This document shows, in pieces, positions 1 through 8,900 of a stretch of DNA of 64,000 bases. A program made the translations under genes and the position numbers. The DNA is from Chitinophaga sancti. Lineage in GTDB: Bacteria; Bacteroidota; Bacteroidia; Chitinophagales; Chitinophagaceae. Every line of letters begins with the position of its first letter. Within the stretch, counting starts at the first letter, position 1. The DNA is taken from assembly GCF_034424315.1 (NCBI RefSeq), contig NZ_CP139972.1:1550001-1614000 (forward strand), given 5' to 3'. Below the pieces are notes generated by a model, which was given only the letters and a program-made list of their open reading frames with translations, ran no database searches and was not told the DNA's origin.

Positions 1-361
1 CTACTGCAGCAGCATGATGTTCCTTTGCGGATTCAGTATATTGCAGCAACCTGCTCATCAGGAATTTCATGGAGTAAAACTTTTCCTTCTCATCCACTAT
101 CTCCTGGTACTGCCCCCAGACGATCACACTCTCCCAATGCGTAAGACTGGTGATCACATCTACCTCGAAACAAACCTGGGGATGACTCCGCATCATATTT
201 ATCTTCATTCCCTCTGCAGAATGTGCAATGATCGCCTTTCCATTGTAAGCATAACATACCGGTACCACCAATATTCTTGGTTGATTACCACACCCTATCC
301 GGCCCATCATATTCTGCTGCAGGATAGCTTGCATTTGCTGGTCAGATAACTTGCCTATCAT
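1..361 (-). CDS. PPOX / NimA-like FMN-binding protein, 3' end outside window
   Basis: The minus strand is open from an ATG at 361 to the window edge, giving 120 residues that begin MIGKLSDQQMQAILQQN. The pattern is that of the pyridoxamine 5'-phosphate oxidase-like split-barrel flavoproteins (COG3467, the NimA-type group): an N-terminal helix, a strand region reading PRILVVPVCYAYNGKAII, then a stretch with HPQVCFEVD and WESVIVWGQYQEI. Members bind FMN or a related cofactor and are often annotated as nitroimidazole-resistance or general stress flavoproteins; the substrate cannot be told from sequence. The C-terminus (usually 30-40 more residues) is missing only because the window starts here. 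The 297 bp to the next gene is AT-rich and shows no gene. Confidence 0.8.
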   Translation of the reverse strand, partial: MIGKLSDQQMQAILQQNMMGRIGCGNQPRILVVPVCYAYNGKAIIAHSAEGMKINMMRSHPQVCFEVDVITSLTHWESVIVWGQYQEIVDEKEKFYSMKFLMSRLLQYTESAKEHHAAAV

Positions 362-658
362 ACACTTATGTTTAGAGTCATAAGTTATGATGATTCTAAA
401 TGAATAACATTAACATTGGTCATAGGCAAAAATGATACACGCGGCAAGGCTATTCTTCAGAATCTCTACAGAATTCAATCCGAATTTTACCACACCCCTA
501 TTGATTGTCAGCAGTTTGCTGCTTACAAATTACTCTCCTCATATTTAAAAATAAAATTCCTTAAAATATCCTTAAAATCAGCACTTTAACACCCTTTTCA
601 CGACTTATCCTTTTACTTCGTATTGTCATTTGATAAGGAAAAAAATCGCACCTGTTGT

Positions 659-1102
659 ATGAAAGTATTATTACTTGCATTGTCATGGCTATGGACATTT
701 GCCTCCCCTGTGTGGGAAACCGATTTTGATAAAGCCAGGCAAGCGGCGGTAAGCACCCATCACCTGATCCTATTGAATTTTTCGGGATCTGACTGGTGTG
801 GACCCTGTATCCGTCTTAGAAATGAATTCTTTGAGCAGAACGCCTTTCTAACCTTTGCCGACCAGCAACTAATATTGCTCAATGCGGACTTTCCCCGCTC
901 CAAAAAGAACCAGTTAAGCCGGGAACAACAAAAACGAAATGATGCCCTCGCGGACAAATACAATCCCGAAGGTCATTTTCCTTTCACCCTGTTGCTCGAC
1001 GAAAACGGGAAAGTATTAAAGACCTGGGAAGGCGCTCCCAATACCTCGCCCGAAGGTTTTGTGGACCAGCTTAAAACCGCCTGCCATGCTGCCGGAAAAT
1101 GA
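659..1102 (+). CDS. Secreted thioredoxin-family protein
   Basis: A 147-residue protein with a short hydrophobic signal segment (residues 1-16) followed by a thioredoxin fold. The active site is WCGPC with Cys47 and Cys50, preceded by the strand LILLNFSGSDW, and a cis-Pro region reads GHFPFTLLLDENG. The ATG at 659 is preferred over an in-frame TTG at 623, because it places the signal peptide at the N-terminus. It should act outside the cytoplasm, keeping thiols of a partner reduced or delivering electrons. It overlaps the ApbE gene by 17 bases and heads a four-gene cluster with ApbE, DUF4266 and DUF3570 genes. That gene set recurs in Bacteroidota and other Gram-negatives, which suggests a joint redox task. 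Confidence 0.85.
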   Translation: MKVLLLALSWLWTFASPVWETDFDKARQAAVSTHHLILLNFSGSDWCGPCIRLRNEFFEQNAFLTFADQQLILLNADFPRSKKNQLSREQQKRNDALADKYNPEGHFPFTLLLDENGKVLKTWEGAPNTSPEGFVDQLKTACHAAGK

Positions 1103-2042
1103 CATCGCCTGCCTCTCCGACCAGGTATTCAGGAAAGTGCTTAAGCTCATGGGTAATCGTTTTGAGCTGACTGTCGTATGTGAAAATGAACAGGAAGCCG
1201 CAGCACATATTCATGCCGCTATTGCCGAAATACGCCGTATTGAAAGCCTGCTCACTACCTTTCATGAAGAGAGTCAGACTTCCCTCATCAACCGGAATGC
1301 CGGCATACGCCCCGTCCAGGTTGATAAAGAAGTCTGCGATCTAATTATCCGCGCGGGCAAAATATCCAGTCTCACCCAGGGAGCCTTTGACCTTAGTTAC
1401 GGATCGGTAGACAAAAGTCTCTGGAATTTTGATCAGCATATGACAGCGCTTCCAGATCCGGAAACTGCCCGGAAGATGGTCCGTTTAATTGATTACCGGA
1501 ACATCTGGGTAAACCCTGCGGCGAATGAAGTGATGCTGCGCGAAAAAGGCATGCGTATAGGGTTTGGCGGTATTGGAAAAGGATACGCCGCTGAATGTGC
1601 AAAAGCCCTCCTGCGCAAAAGGGGTGTTCAAAGCGGCATCGTCAATGCTGCAGGCGATCTCACTGCCTGGGGTACACAACCAGGCGGCAAGCCCTGGACC
1701 GTGGGCATTGCAGATCCTGATAGCACGCACCATCCTTTTTCCTATCTCAACATCTCTGATCAGGCCATTGCCACCTCCGGCAATTATGAGAAATATGCGA
1801 TCATCAACGGCAAAAAATACTCGCATACTATTGATCCTAAAACCGGCCTTCCGGTCACCGGGATCAAAAGCGTATCTATTATCAGCACCAATGCTGAAAT
1901 CGCCGATGCGATGGCAACACCTGTCATGATCATGGGTATCAGGGCAGGGTTGAATATGATCAACCAGATGAAGCAGATTGCCTGTATCATCATTGACGAT
2001 CAGCATCAATTATTTACTTCGGATAATATTCAATTACGATGA
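1086..2042 (+). CDS. apbE: FAD:protein FMN transferase (ApbE family)
   Basis: A 318-residue protein of the ApbE family, which moves FMN from FAD to a Thr/Ser of target proteins outside the cytoplasm, using Mg2+. Visible family signatures are the GIGKGYAAE motif, the NAAGDL motif, KYSHTIDPKTGLPV, and the metal-binding region NAEIADAMATPVM. The ATG at 1086 overlaps the thioredoxin gene by 17 bases; a GTG at 1059 would extend it without adding family sequence. No lipoprotein or clear signal sequence is visible, which is unusual for a periplasmic ApbE, so either the start is misjudged or export works differently. The next gene overlaps its last four bases. The flavinylation target is not obvious nearby. 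Confidence 0.9.
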   Translation: MLPENDIACLSDQVFRKVLKLMGNRFELTVVCENEQEAAAHIHAAIAEIRRIESLLTTFHEESQTSLINRNAGIRPVQVDKEVCDLIIRAGKISSLTQGAFDLSYGSVDKSLWNFDQHMTALPDPETARKMVRLIDYRNIWVNPAANEVMLREKGMRIGFGGIGKGYAAECAKALLRKRGVQSGIVNAAGDLTAWGTQPGGKPWTVGIADPDSTHHPFSYLNISDQAIATSGNYEKYAIINGKKYSHTIDPKTGLPVTGIKSVSIISTNAEIADAMATPVMIMGIRAGLNMINQMKQIACIIIDDQHQLFTSDNIQLR

Positions 2043-2263
2043 TAAAAAAAAGCGCACAACTGATCGTACTGGCCGGCATTGGTATTATGCTGTCTGCCGC
2101 CTGTACCACGGTCAAGGAATACCAGAAGAACCGCCTGAATGATGGTGAAATGACACTGGGTAACCGAAAAGTAGAAAAGACAGAACTGAGTTTTGAATCA
2201 TACCGGGAAGGCGCCTCCGGGGCTAATGGAGCTAAAAGCGGCGGCGGATGTGGCTGTAACTAA
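2039..2263 (+). CDS. DUF4266 lipoprotein
   Basis: A 74-residue protein with an N-terminal hydrophobic segment ending in a lipobox-like Ala-Ala-Cys (cysteine 22), then a short charged stretch VKEYQKNRLNDGEM. The conserved tail carries a Gly-rich segment and ends GGGCGCN, the hallmark of DUF4266. The start codon overlaps the stop of apbE (ATGA), so the two are translationally coupled. The function is unknown; the terminal Cys-Gly-Cys may bind a metal or take part in thiol exchange with the thioredoxin encoded two genes upstream. It is predicted to be anchored in the periplasmic face of a membrane. Confidence 0.85.
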   Translation: MIKKSAQLIVLAGIGIMLSAACTTVKEYQKNRLNDGEMTLGNRKVEKTELSFESYREGASGANGAKSGGGCGCN

Positions 2264-2272
2264 ACTTGTGCA

Positions 2273-3472
2273 ATGAAAAAACTGAACCTCGCTGTACTGG
2301 CAATGTTTACAGGCATATTGTTTGCAAATGCACAATCACCTGCTGATACCGGTACCTATAAAAACAGGAAATTACAACTCGAAGAAGTTAATATCGTTTC
2401 GAGCTACTACCACCAGGATGGCGACCACGCTGCAGTAACCGGGGGCATTGGCTCGCAGAATCTAACGGACCTTTCTAATTCTATCCAGGTAACGCTGTCG
2501 AAATATGATACTCATAACCGCAAGCATACCCTGAACCTGGAATTAGGCATTGACCATTATACCTCCGCTTCTTCTGACAAAATAGATCCTAAAACGATCT
2601 CCTCTGCCTCCTCTGCCGATACCCGCTTCTACCCTTCCATTTCCTGGGAAATGGAAAATAAAAACGGTACGACCTTTGGCGCAGGCCTATCTTTCTCTCA
2701 TGAATTTGACTACCAGTCTATCGGGGCCAACCTGATGTTTGCACAAAAGACCCGTAATAAAATGGGGGAATTCTCTCTTAAACTGCAAACCTACCAGGAC
2801 AACCTGAAACTGGTATACCCAATCGAATTACGCACCGGTGGCGGTGGCGGATACCGCGAACACGAAGACTATGCTACCGCAGGCAGGAAAACCTATAGCG
2901 GCGGTATATCCTGGTCGCAGATCGTCAATTCCAGGTTCCAGCTCATGTTCCTGGCGGATGTTATTTACCAGTCAGGTTATCTTGGACTACCTTTTCACAG
3001 GGTCTACTTCAATGATAACAGCGTACATGTAGAGAAACTGCCCGATAGCAGGCTGAAAATACCCCTGGGGATCCGGGCAAATTACTTCCTGGGTGACCGG
3101 GTCGTGCTGAGAGGCTATTACCGGTACTACCATGATAACTGGAACATCAATGCGCATACAGCAAGCCTGGAAACTTCCATCAAACTTTCACCGTTCTACT
3201 CACTGACACCTTTTTACAGGTATAATCACCAGACCGGCACAAAATATTTTGCAGCTTACCAGGCGCATACCAGCGCAGATGAATATTATACCAGTAATTA
3301 TGACCTGGCTGGGTTTGATAGTCACTTCTTTGGTACGGGTATACGTATGATCCCACCTCACGGCGTATTCGGAATGCAACGCTTCAATATGCTGGAATTA
3401 AGGTATGGACACTATACACAGAATAATGGCCTGCAGGCGAATATTATTTCCCTGAACCTGAAATTTAAATAA
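2273..3472 (+). CDS. DUF3570 outer-membrane beta-barrel protein
   Basis: A 399-residue protein with a signal peptide (about residues 1-20, ending ANAQ) and long alternating beta strands rich in Tyr, Gly and Phe, ending in an aromatic-rich strand as expected of an outer-membrane barrel. The Gly-rich GGGGG segment in the middle and the terminal LELRYGHY strand fit DUF3570. DUF3570 genes typically lie next to DUF4266, ApbE and thioredoxin genes, exactly as here (9 bp gap after DUF4266). I infer a barrel partner of an extracytoplasmic flavin- or thiol-based electron-transfer unit; the actual substrate is unknown. A strong terminator follows 24 bases after the stop. Confidence 0.85.
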   Translation: MKKLNLAVLAMFTGILFANAQSPADTGTYKNRKLQLEEVNIVSSYYHQDGDHAAVTGGIGSQNLTDLSNSIQVTLSKYDTHNRKHTLNLELGIDHYTSASSDKIDPKTISSASSADTRFYPSISWEMENKNGTTFGAGLSFSHEFDYQSIGANLMFAQKTRNKMGEFSLKLQTYQDNLKLVYPIELRTGGGGGYREHEDYATAGRKTYSGGISWSQIVNSRFQLMFLADVIYQSGYLGLPFHRVYFNDNSVHVEKLPDSRLKIPLGIRANYFLGDRVVLRGYYRYYHDNWNINAHTASLETSIKLSPFYSLTPFYRYNHQTGTKYFAAYQAHTSADEYYTSNYDLAGFDSHFFGTGIRMIPPHGVFGMQRFNMLELRYGHYTQNNGLQANIISLNLKFK

Positions 3473-3495
3473 ACAAGGCATTATCGCCCACATAA

Positions 3496-3534
3496 AATAA
3501 TGCAGGTAGCATATGTTACCTGCATTATTTTTTT
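3496..3534 (+). terminator. Rho-independent terminator of the ApbE/DUF3570 cluster
   Basis: A 13-bp perfect stem (AATAATGCAGGTA pairing with TACCTGCATTATT) around an eight-base loop is followed by a T run. It lies just after the DUF3570 stop codon. Confidence 0.9.
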
Positions 3535-3737
3535 AGTCCGGGAAATAAAATGATGCAGGTTGAAATGCCTCCCTTCACAATTTTTTTACAGCTGGAAATA
3601 AAAAATCATAATAATATTTTTTATTTTAGCCCCGGATAGATATCGCGACAAACCATATATTTATAATATAGCTAACTCAATAATCCTATCCTTTATTTTC
3701 CCTTAAAAAAACACACCGGTACGTTAAACATAATTCT

Positions 3738-4883
3738 ATGAATGTTTTTAGTTCTGCTGCTCCTGAATTGGACTTGAATGCATTGTTCGATCATGCTTCT
3801 ATTGGAATCATGGTAACTGACGAAGACGGATATATTATTAAAGCGAACCCTTTCTTACTCAAAATGTTTGGTTACGAACTAACCGAACTCGCAGGAAATA
3901 AAATTGAGGTACTGGTACCTGCTACGCATCGTGGAAACCATGCTGCTAAAAGAAATAAATACATGGCACATCCCGAAAAAAGGATGATGGGCAATGGCGT
4001 TGAATTTGAAGCTGTCAAAAAAAGCGGTGAACTCTTTTGCGTAGACGTAAGTCTCAGTCCTCACTTCCAGAACGGGAACAAATATGTCACCGCATTCATC
4101 AATGATATCACCCTGCGCAAAAAGGCCGAATCAGACCTGCTGGAGGTTAAGGCCAAAGACCTGATCATGGAAGTCAACCTCCTGCGTGAAATGCAGTTAA
4201 ACGAGCTGAAATCTAAATTCGTCTCGATGGCCTCGCATGAGTTCCGGCTGCCCCTCAGTGCCATTCTCTCCTCTTCATACCTGATTTCGCAATATGGACA
4301 GAAAGGCAATTTCGAACAACAGGAAAAACATGTCAACAAAATACAGCACGCTGTCAGCCTGTTAACCGGTATCCTGAACAACTTTCTTTCGATTGAAAAG
4401 ATCGAAGGAGGCAAAATTGAACCTTCTTTCTCCGAAGTAACCGTTACAGATTACCTAACCAATATAATAGAAGAAATTAACCCCCTTACCAGCCCCGGGC
4501 AAGCCCTTATTTACGAACATACAGGAGATCCTACCCTCCAGACCGATATTGTGCTGCTCAGGCATATCATGACCAACCTGCTGTCTAACGCCGTAAAGTT
4601 CTCTCCCAAAAATGAAAATGTCTACCTTTTTAGTGAATGTACTGGCACTAAGGTTGAAATCAGGGTCGTAGATCATGGGATCGGCATTCCTGCAGAAGCA
4701 CAGGCAAATATCTTCGACCGCTTCTTCCGGGCCGCCAATTCTGCAAGTATCCAGGGTACCGGCTTAGGACTAAGTATTATTGCGAGCTATGTAAAACTGC
4801 TGAAAGGCAGTATCACTTTCGAAAGTGAAGAAGGAAAAGGCACAACGTTCATTTTGACTTTTGCAAACAAGCCTGCCAGGTAG
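3738..4883 (+). CDS. PAS-domain sensor histidine kinase (orphan, cytoplasmic)
   Basis: A 381-residue kinase without membrane segments. Residues 12-125 form a PAS domain (ASIGIMVTDEDGYII, then a PAC-like end ITLRKKAE). A short coiled linker leads to the dimerisation box FVSMASHEFRLPL with phospho-acceptor His167; the common Thr after the Arg is replaced by Leu. The ATPase part has the N box (MTNLLSNAVKFSP), G1 (VDHGIGIP), F box (FDRFFRA) and G2 (GTGLGLSI). No receiver domain or response-regulator gene is adjacent, so its partner is encoded elsewhere. The PAS domain probably reads an intracellular ligand, redox or light cue; nothing in the sequence decides which. Confidence 0.9.
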   Translation: MNVFSSAAPELDLNALFDHASIGIMVTDEDGYIIKANPFLLKMFGYELTELAGNKIEVLVPATHRGNHAAKRNKYMAHPEKRMMGNGVEFEAVKKSGELFCVDVSLSPHFQNGNKYVTAFINDITLRKKAESDLLEVKAKDLIMEVNLLREMQLNELKSKFVSMASHEFRLPLSAILSSSYLISQYGQKGNFEQQEKHVNKIQHAVSLLTGILNNFLSIEKIEGGKIEPSFSEVTVTDYLTNIIEEINPLTSPGQALIYEHTGDPTLQTDIVLLRHIMTNLLSNAVKFSPKNENVYLFSECTGTKVEIRVVDHGIGIPAEAQANIFDRFFRAANSASIQGTGLGLSIIASYVKLLKGSITFESEEGKGTTFILTFANKPAR

Positions 4884-5058
4884 GCTGGATTTCTTCTCTC
4901 ACCAAGAATGGCCATTGAGTGAAAGCTCATTGGCCTACAATTCTAAAATTTGTTTACAATTCTCTGACAAATATCCTACCTTTATCCCCGAAGACGGTTT
5001 TACTCCAACCCGGATGACTACTCCACTCATCTCCCCGTCCTTTCCTAAATAACTAAAA

Positions 5059-5919
5059 ATGAAACACCTGAAAAAATTCACAGGTCTGTTAGGATTCCTG
5101 ACGGTACTCCTCACCATGCCACTCGGCCATGCATTGATGATTGTAATGGAGAAAACCTTTGGCCATGAACATGTTTACCTGGCCGCCTTCCTGCTAGGGT
5201 TCGCAGGCTTACTGCTCCTCCTCTATGGTAGCAGGCTAAGATCGGAAAACAAAGCCACCTTTGCCGGTTTATTTGCCGGCTTATTCATCTGGACAGGCTG
5301 GATAGAATTCGGCTTCGTTTACATTGCACACCGCTACAATGTACAGCCCCTCATCGAAAACGGGGTGGTCGTTACCAAACCAGAATACCTGATCATGCCC
5401 GCATCGGCAGGCTTTCTCGTGATCATGATCCTGCATTACCTGTTCAGTACCAAAACAGGATGCGTATTCTTTTCCTGGCTACAAAAGTATTTACGGATTC
5501 CCGTTCCCCGCAACCAACCTATTAAAACACAAAAGAACTTTGCCGTCATCACCACAGTAGAATTAATCGCCTTACTCTGGACATTCTACCTGGTATTACT
5601 ATTCTCCTATGACCAGGCCCTCCTGGGCGACCGTCATCCCGTTACCTACCTCATAGCTTTCGGATCATTGTTATGGTCACTCTTCCTGCTCCGCAACCTG
5701 TTCAGGATAAAACAAATGGGATATGCCATCCGCTATGCCATCCCTACTGTCGTGATATTCTGGAATTTCGTGGAGATCATGGGGAGATGGAATATCCTGA
5801 ACGAGATCTGGGTAAAACCGTATGAATACTGGTTCGAAATGAGTTTAACACTGGTCATCTTCGTGGTGCTCTTCGGCGTATCATTGCTGGAGAAACGAAC
5901 AAAACTGGCGACCGCATAA
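5059..5919 (+). CDS. Multi-pass inner-membrane protein, unknown function
   Basis: A 286-residue protein with about eight hydrophobic helices (roughly residues 7-28, 38-57, 66-88, 110-130, 165-187, 194-212, 222-243, 257-278). Acidic and aromatic residues lie inside some helices (TGWIEFGFVYIAHRY; FWNFVEIMGRWN), with His and Glu positions that could bind a metal or proton. I do not recognise the family. It stands alone between the kinase and a TonB-type receptor, with 175 bp before it and a large palindrome just after its stop. A link to the upstream kinase is possible but rests only on position. Confidence 0.75.
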   Translation: MKHLKKFTGLLGFLTVLLTMPLGHALMIVMEKTFGHEHVYLAAFLLGFAGLLLLLYGSRLRSENKATFAGLFAGLFIWTGWIEFGFVYIAHRYNVQPLIENGVVVTKPEYLIMPASAGFLVIMILHYLFSTKTGCVFFSWLQKYLRIPVPRNQPIKTQKNFAVITTVELIALLWTFYLVLLFSYDQALLGDRHPVTYLIAFGSLLWSLFLLRNLFRIKQMGYAIRYAIPTVVIFWNFVEIMGRWNILNEIWVKPYEYWFEMSLTLVIFVVLFGVSLLEKRTKLATA

Positions 5920-5921
5920 AC

Positions 5922-6027
5922 GAGGTGGTATCAAAAGTAGCCTGATGGAGCGCATTTCATCAAGATAAAATGCGCTCCATCAGTTACCCGAACTAATTCC
6001 GGATAACTCCACTTTTGGTACAACCTC
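5922..6027. terminator. Nested long palindrome / terminator after the membrane-protein gene
   Basis: An inner perfect 16-bp stem (CTGATGGAGCGCATTT with its complement, 5942-5983) sits within a second pair of arms. The outer left arm at 5922-5940 (GAGGTGGTATCAAAAGTAG) matches the complement of 6009-6027 at 16 of 19 positions. The whole 106-bp block can fold as a two-tier hairpin. It lies two bases after a stop codon, so it probably ends transcription, but its size is well beyond a usual terminator. Confidence 0.7.
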
Positions 6028-6061
6028 AAACCCTTCCCACAATTTTTTTTCATTAATACAA

Positions 6062-6090
6062 TTTGTCTACAGAATAGCCTTTCACTTTTG
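6062..6090 (+). promoter_or_regulatory. Bacteroidota-type promoter of the TonB receptor gene
   Basis: A TTTG box at 6062-6065 is followed after 17 bases by CACTTTTG at 6083-6090, which matches the TAnnTTTG -7 consensus at seven of eight positions. Start codon at 6115. Confidence 0.6.
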
Positions 6091-6114
6091 CACGAGTAAA
6101 CTCAACTCGTGTAT

Positions 6115-8409
6115 ATGAAGTTATTACCGGTCTTAGCCATCTTATTACTATCAGGATGGACTTATTCATTTGGCCAGCATAAAATAAAAGGGATCGTACT
6201 TAACAAAGACAATCACCAACCCGTTGCCTATGCCACGATCATTGTAAATGACCCGCTTAGTGGTAAAATTGTAAATGGCACCGTCGCCAATGAGCAGGGG
6301 GTTTTTGAAGTCAGCAACCTGAAAAAAGGCAGCTATAATATTACTATCGATTTTATTGGTTATACCCGCCAGGAACTGAAAGGGATCAATGCCCCCCATG
6401 ACCTGGGCACCATCTATATGGTAGCTGTGGGTAAATCCCTCAATGAAGTAGTGGTTAACTCCCGCGCCCCCACCATCGAAAACAAAACTGACCGCGTGGT
6501 ATACAACGTGGCTACAGATATTACCTCGCAGGGAGGCGTAGCCACCGACGTACTAAAAAAAGTACCACAGGTCACAGTCGATATTGATGGAAATGTAGAA
6601 TTACAGGGCAATTCAAACATCCGTTTCCTCATCAATGGAAAACCCTCCTCCATGTTTGGCAACAGCCTGGCAGATGCATTGGCCGCCATTCCTGCCAGCC
6701 AGATCAAAAGTATAGAAGCCATTACCAGCCCCGGTGCAAAATACGATGCACAGGGAACCGGGGGAATCATCAACATCATCCTGAAAGATAATCCCATGCA
6801 GGGTATGAATGGCAACATTGCCCTCAGTGCCGGCACCCGCCTGGAAAACGGCTCCCTAAACCTGAATTTCAGGAAGAATAAATTTGGCATGAATGTGTTC
6901 TTCAGCGGCAATGAACAACTCAGTTCCCATACACCGTCTACCCGCACCCGTTATACCTACGATACAGCAACTAAATTAACACAGGAAACAAATACCGATT
7001 TTAGCAGGAAGGCCTACCAGACCGGACTGGGTTTTGACTATGGCAAGCTCACAGGCGGCCTGTCTTACAGCTATTTCGGCAACCACTCCATTGCCAGCAC
7101 CTACCAGCAACCCGGCGATATCTATTTCACATCAGATACCCGCAATCATACCGGCTCCCTGGACTGGAACCTTGGCTATCGACAACAACTTAATACCGGC
7201 GAGCTGTTCCTGCTTTACAGCGGCAGTAACGGTAACCCATATACCAGTTTTGTTCAGGGCAATACCCGTAGCTGGACACCCGGCACTGATCTGCAGCATA
7301 ATTTCTCAATAGATTATTCGCATCCCTTCAATGAAAACTTTTCTGTCGAAAGCGGGGCAAAAGTCATCCTCCATCATTTCAACAACACTGCCACTTCCCT
7401 GCCGGATACCACCCAATCCTATGTATTCGACTACCGCATGAACATCTATGCAGCCTATATCTCTGCCAAATTTTCGCTCTTCCACACTTTAAATGTGGTA
7501 GCAGGCGGCCGCTACGAATACACCACCATCGCTATGGGCAATATCCCTTCTTATGGTGAGTTCCTGCCTTCGCTGAACATCTCACGTAAAATCGGTGAAG
7601 ACCAAACGATCAAATTAGGCTTCAGCCGCCGTATAGAAAGACCTGACAAGGAGCTGAATCCATTTGTAAACCTGAGTGACCCCTACAATATTACCATGGG
7701 CAATCCCTACCTGAAACCAGAAATAGGCAATAACACAGAACTGGGTTACAGCCGTAATTTTAAATCTGGTGGAAACATCTACCTGGCCGTCACCGAAAGG
7801 ATCAATACAAATGACCTGAAGAGCTATACGGCCTACTATCCCAGCTACCAGGTAGGCGACTCCCTGTATAAAAATGTAGCCCTCACTACGCGCGTAAACA
7901 TTGGCGAGGAATATAACACAGGCCTGATCATTACCAGCTCCCTGCCAGTTACAAAACGCCTGAACATTCGTGAGAACATGATGGTATTTAATAAACACGT
8001 GGTGAACCATCTTGACAATGGAAATAAAACGGATGGTCTCAGCTGGCGACTGAATCTGAATGCTGCCTATTCCTTCCCGAATGATCTCGTTGCGGAAGCA
8101 TTCGGAGAATACCGCTCTGCGTGGAACAGTATACAGGGGCGTGTTCCGGAAGTGATTAATTATACATTCGCATTCAGAAAACTCTTCTGGCACAAGAACG
8201 CCAGTATTGGCCTCACAGCGACCAATCCATTTAATCAATACATCCGTCAGCTCACCACGCTCAGTACTGCAAACTATACAGGTACCTACCTCCGTATGGT
8301 GCCTTATCGTTCATTCGGGATTAGTATGACGTACAAGTTTGGTAAACTGCAATTCAAAAAAGAAAAGGAACCCGGAGAAGACTATTTAAACAACCCACCA
8401 GCCATGTAA
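6115..8409 (+). CDS. TonB-dependent-receptor-like outer-membrane protein
   Basis: A 764-residue protein. The signal peptide spans about residues 1-20. A carboxypeptidase-regulatory-like domain (about 22-105; HKIKGIVLNKDNHQPVAYAT, FIGYTRQEL) is followed by a plug-like domain (about 110-225; VLKKVPQVTVDIDGNVELQG, NIRFLINGKP, SIEAITSPGAKYDAQGTGGI) and a large barrel of the outer-membrane beta-barrel family PF14905. The ATG at 6115 is chosen over the GTG at 6109. It has no SusD partner, so the substrate is open: siderophore, peptide or glycan. A promoter-like pair of boxes lies just upstream and the gene appears to be a single unit. It is related in design to the protein at 30805-33195 but clearly distinct in sequence. 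Confidence 0.9.
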   Translation: MKLLPVLAILLLSGWTYSFGQHKIKGIVLNKDNHQPVAYATIIVNDPLSGKIVNGTVANEQGVFEVSNLKKGSYNITIDFIGYTRQELKGINAPHDLGTIYMVAVGKSLNEVVVNSRAPTIENKTDRVVYNVATDITSQGGVATDVLKKVPQVTVDIDGNVELQGNSNIRFLINGKPSSMFGNSLADALAAIPASQIKSIEAITSPGAKYDAQGTGGIINIILKDNPMQGMNGNIALSAGTRLENGSLNLNFRKNKFGMNVFFSGNEQLSSHTPSTRTRYTYDTATKLTQETNTDFSRKAYQTGLGFDYGKLTGGLSYSYFGNHSIASTYQQPGDIYFTSDTRNHTGSLDWNLGYRQQLNTGELFLLYSGSNGNPYTSFVQGNTRSWTPGTDLQHNFSIDYSHPFNENFSVESGAKVILHHFNNTATSLPDTTQSYVFDYRMNIYAAYISAKFSLFHTLNVVAGGRYEYTTIAMGNIPSYGEFLPSLNISRKIGEDQTIKLGFSRRIERPDKELNPFVNLSDPYNITMGNPYLKPEIGNNTELGYSRNFKSGGNIYLAVTERINTNDLKSYTAYYPSYQVGDSLYKNVALTTRVNIGEEYNTGLIITSSLPVTKRLNIRENMMVFNKHVVNHLDNGNKTDGLSWRLNLNAAYSFPNDLVAEAFGEYRSAWNSIQGRVPEVINYTFAFRKLFWHKNASIGLTATNPFNQYIRQLTTLSTANYTGTYLRMVPYRSFGISMTYKFGKLQFKKEKEPGEDYLNNPPAM

Positions 8410-8510
8410 TTTATAACAGGAAGGCATGGATAATATTCAGCTAACACTGGCCCTAATCCAATATTTGCCCAGAATCGCCCGATAGCTTTGCTGCTTCAAA
8501 TTCATCGTTC

Positions 8511-8900
8511 ATGTGGAAGCAATTTCTGATCCTGCTGGGGATCATCCTGGCAGGAACCAATGGATATGCACAACAGCACCTGGAGGAATATTATGATAGT
8601 TGGGATCATTGCAGAAAATGCCATCTTCACAGTGAACCAGTTTAAACATAACCTGCAACAGCATAATGATGTGGATACAGCCATCAACTATGCGATCGCA
8701 TTAAGACTACGGCCTAAACTGATGACAGCAATTGGCGCCATATTGGCACTGATGCCGCTGGCCCTGGGGATAGGCATGGGCGCCCAGATGCAGCCCCCCC
8801 CCTGTCAATCGCTGTAATTGGGGGGATAGCCGGCCTGCCTCTGCTCCTCCTCGTACTGCCCGGTTTATTAAGATGCTGGATGCTGAAGCAGTCAAAGTAA
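8511..8900 (+). pseudogene. Chimeric remnant: signal peptide joined to C-terminal piece of an RND efflux pump
   Basis: Two broken pieces lie here. From 8511, an ORF of 44 residues starts with a good signal peptide (MWKQFLILLGIILAG, then NGYAQQ), like those of outer-membrane efflux proteins. In another frame from about 8582 the sequence reads IMIVGIIAENAIF and RLRPKLMTAIGAILALMPLA, the conserved last transmembrane block of HAE1/CzcA-type RND pumps. That frame meets a stop after a run of nine C (8794-8802). One base more or two fewer would restore the expected continuation LSIAVIGGIAGLPLLLLVLP, which ends at 8900. The remaining 90 percent of an RND gene is absent. This is a deletion scar of an efflux operon. 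Confidence 0.8.

Noticed and set aside
2039..2263. DUF4266 tail as a standard ApbE flavinylation site
   Set aside because: The Ser-Gly-Ala-Asn stretch lacks the Thr/Ser acceptor at the expected place, so I did not call it a target.
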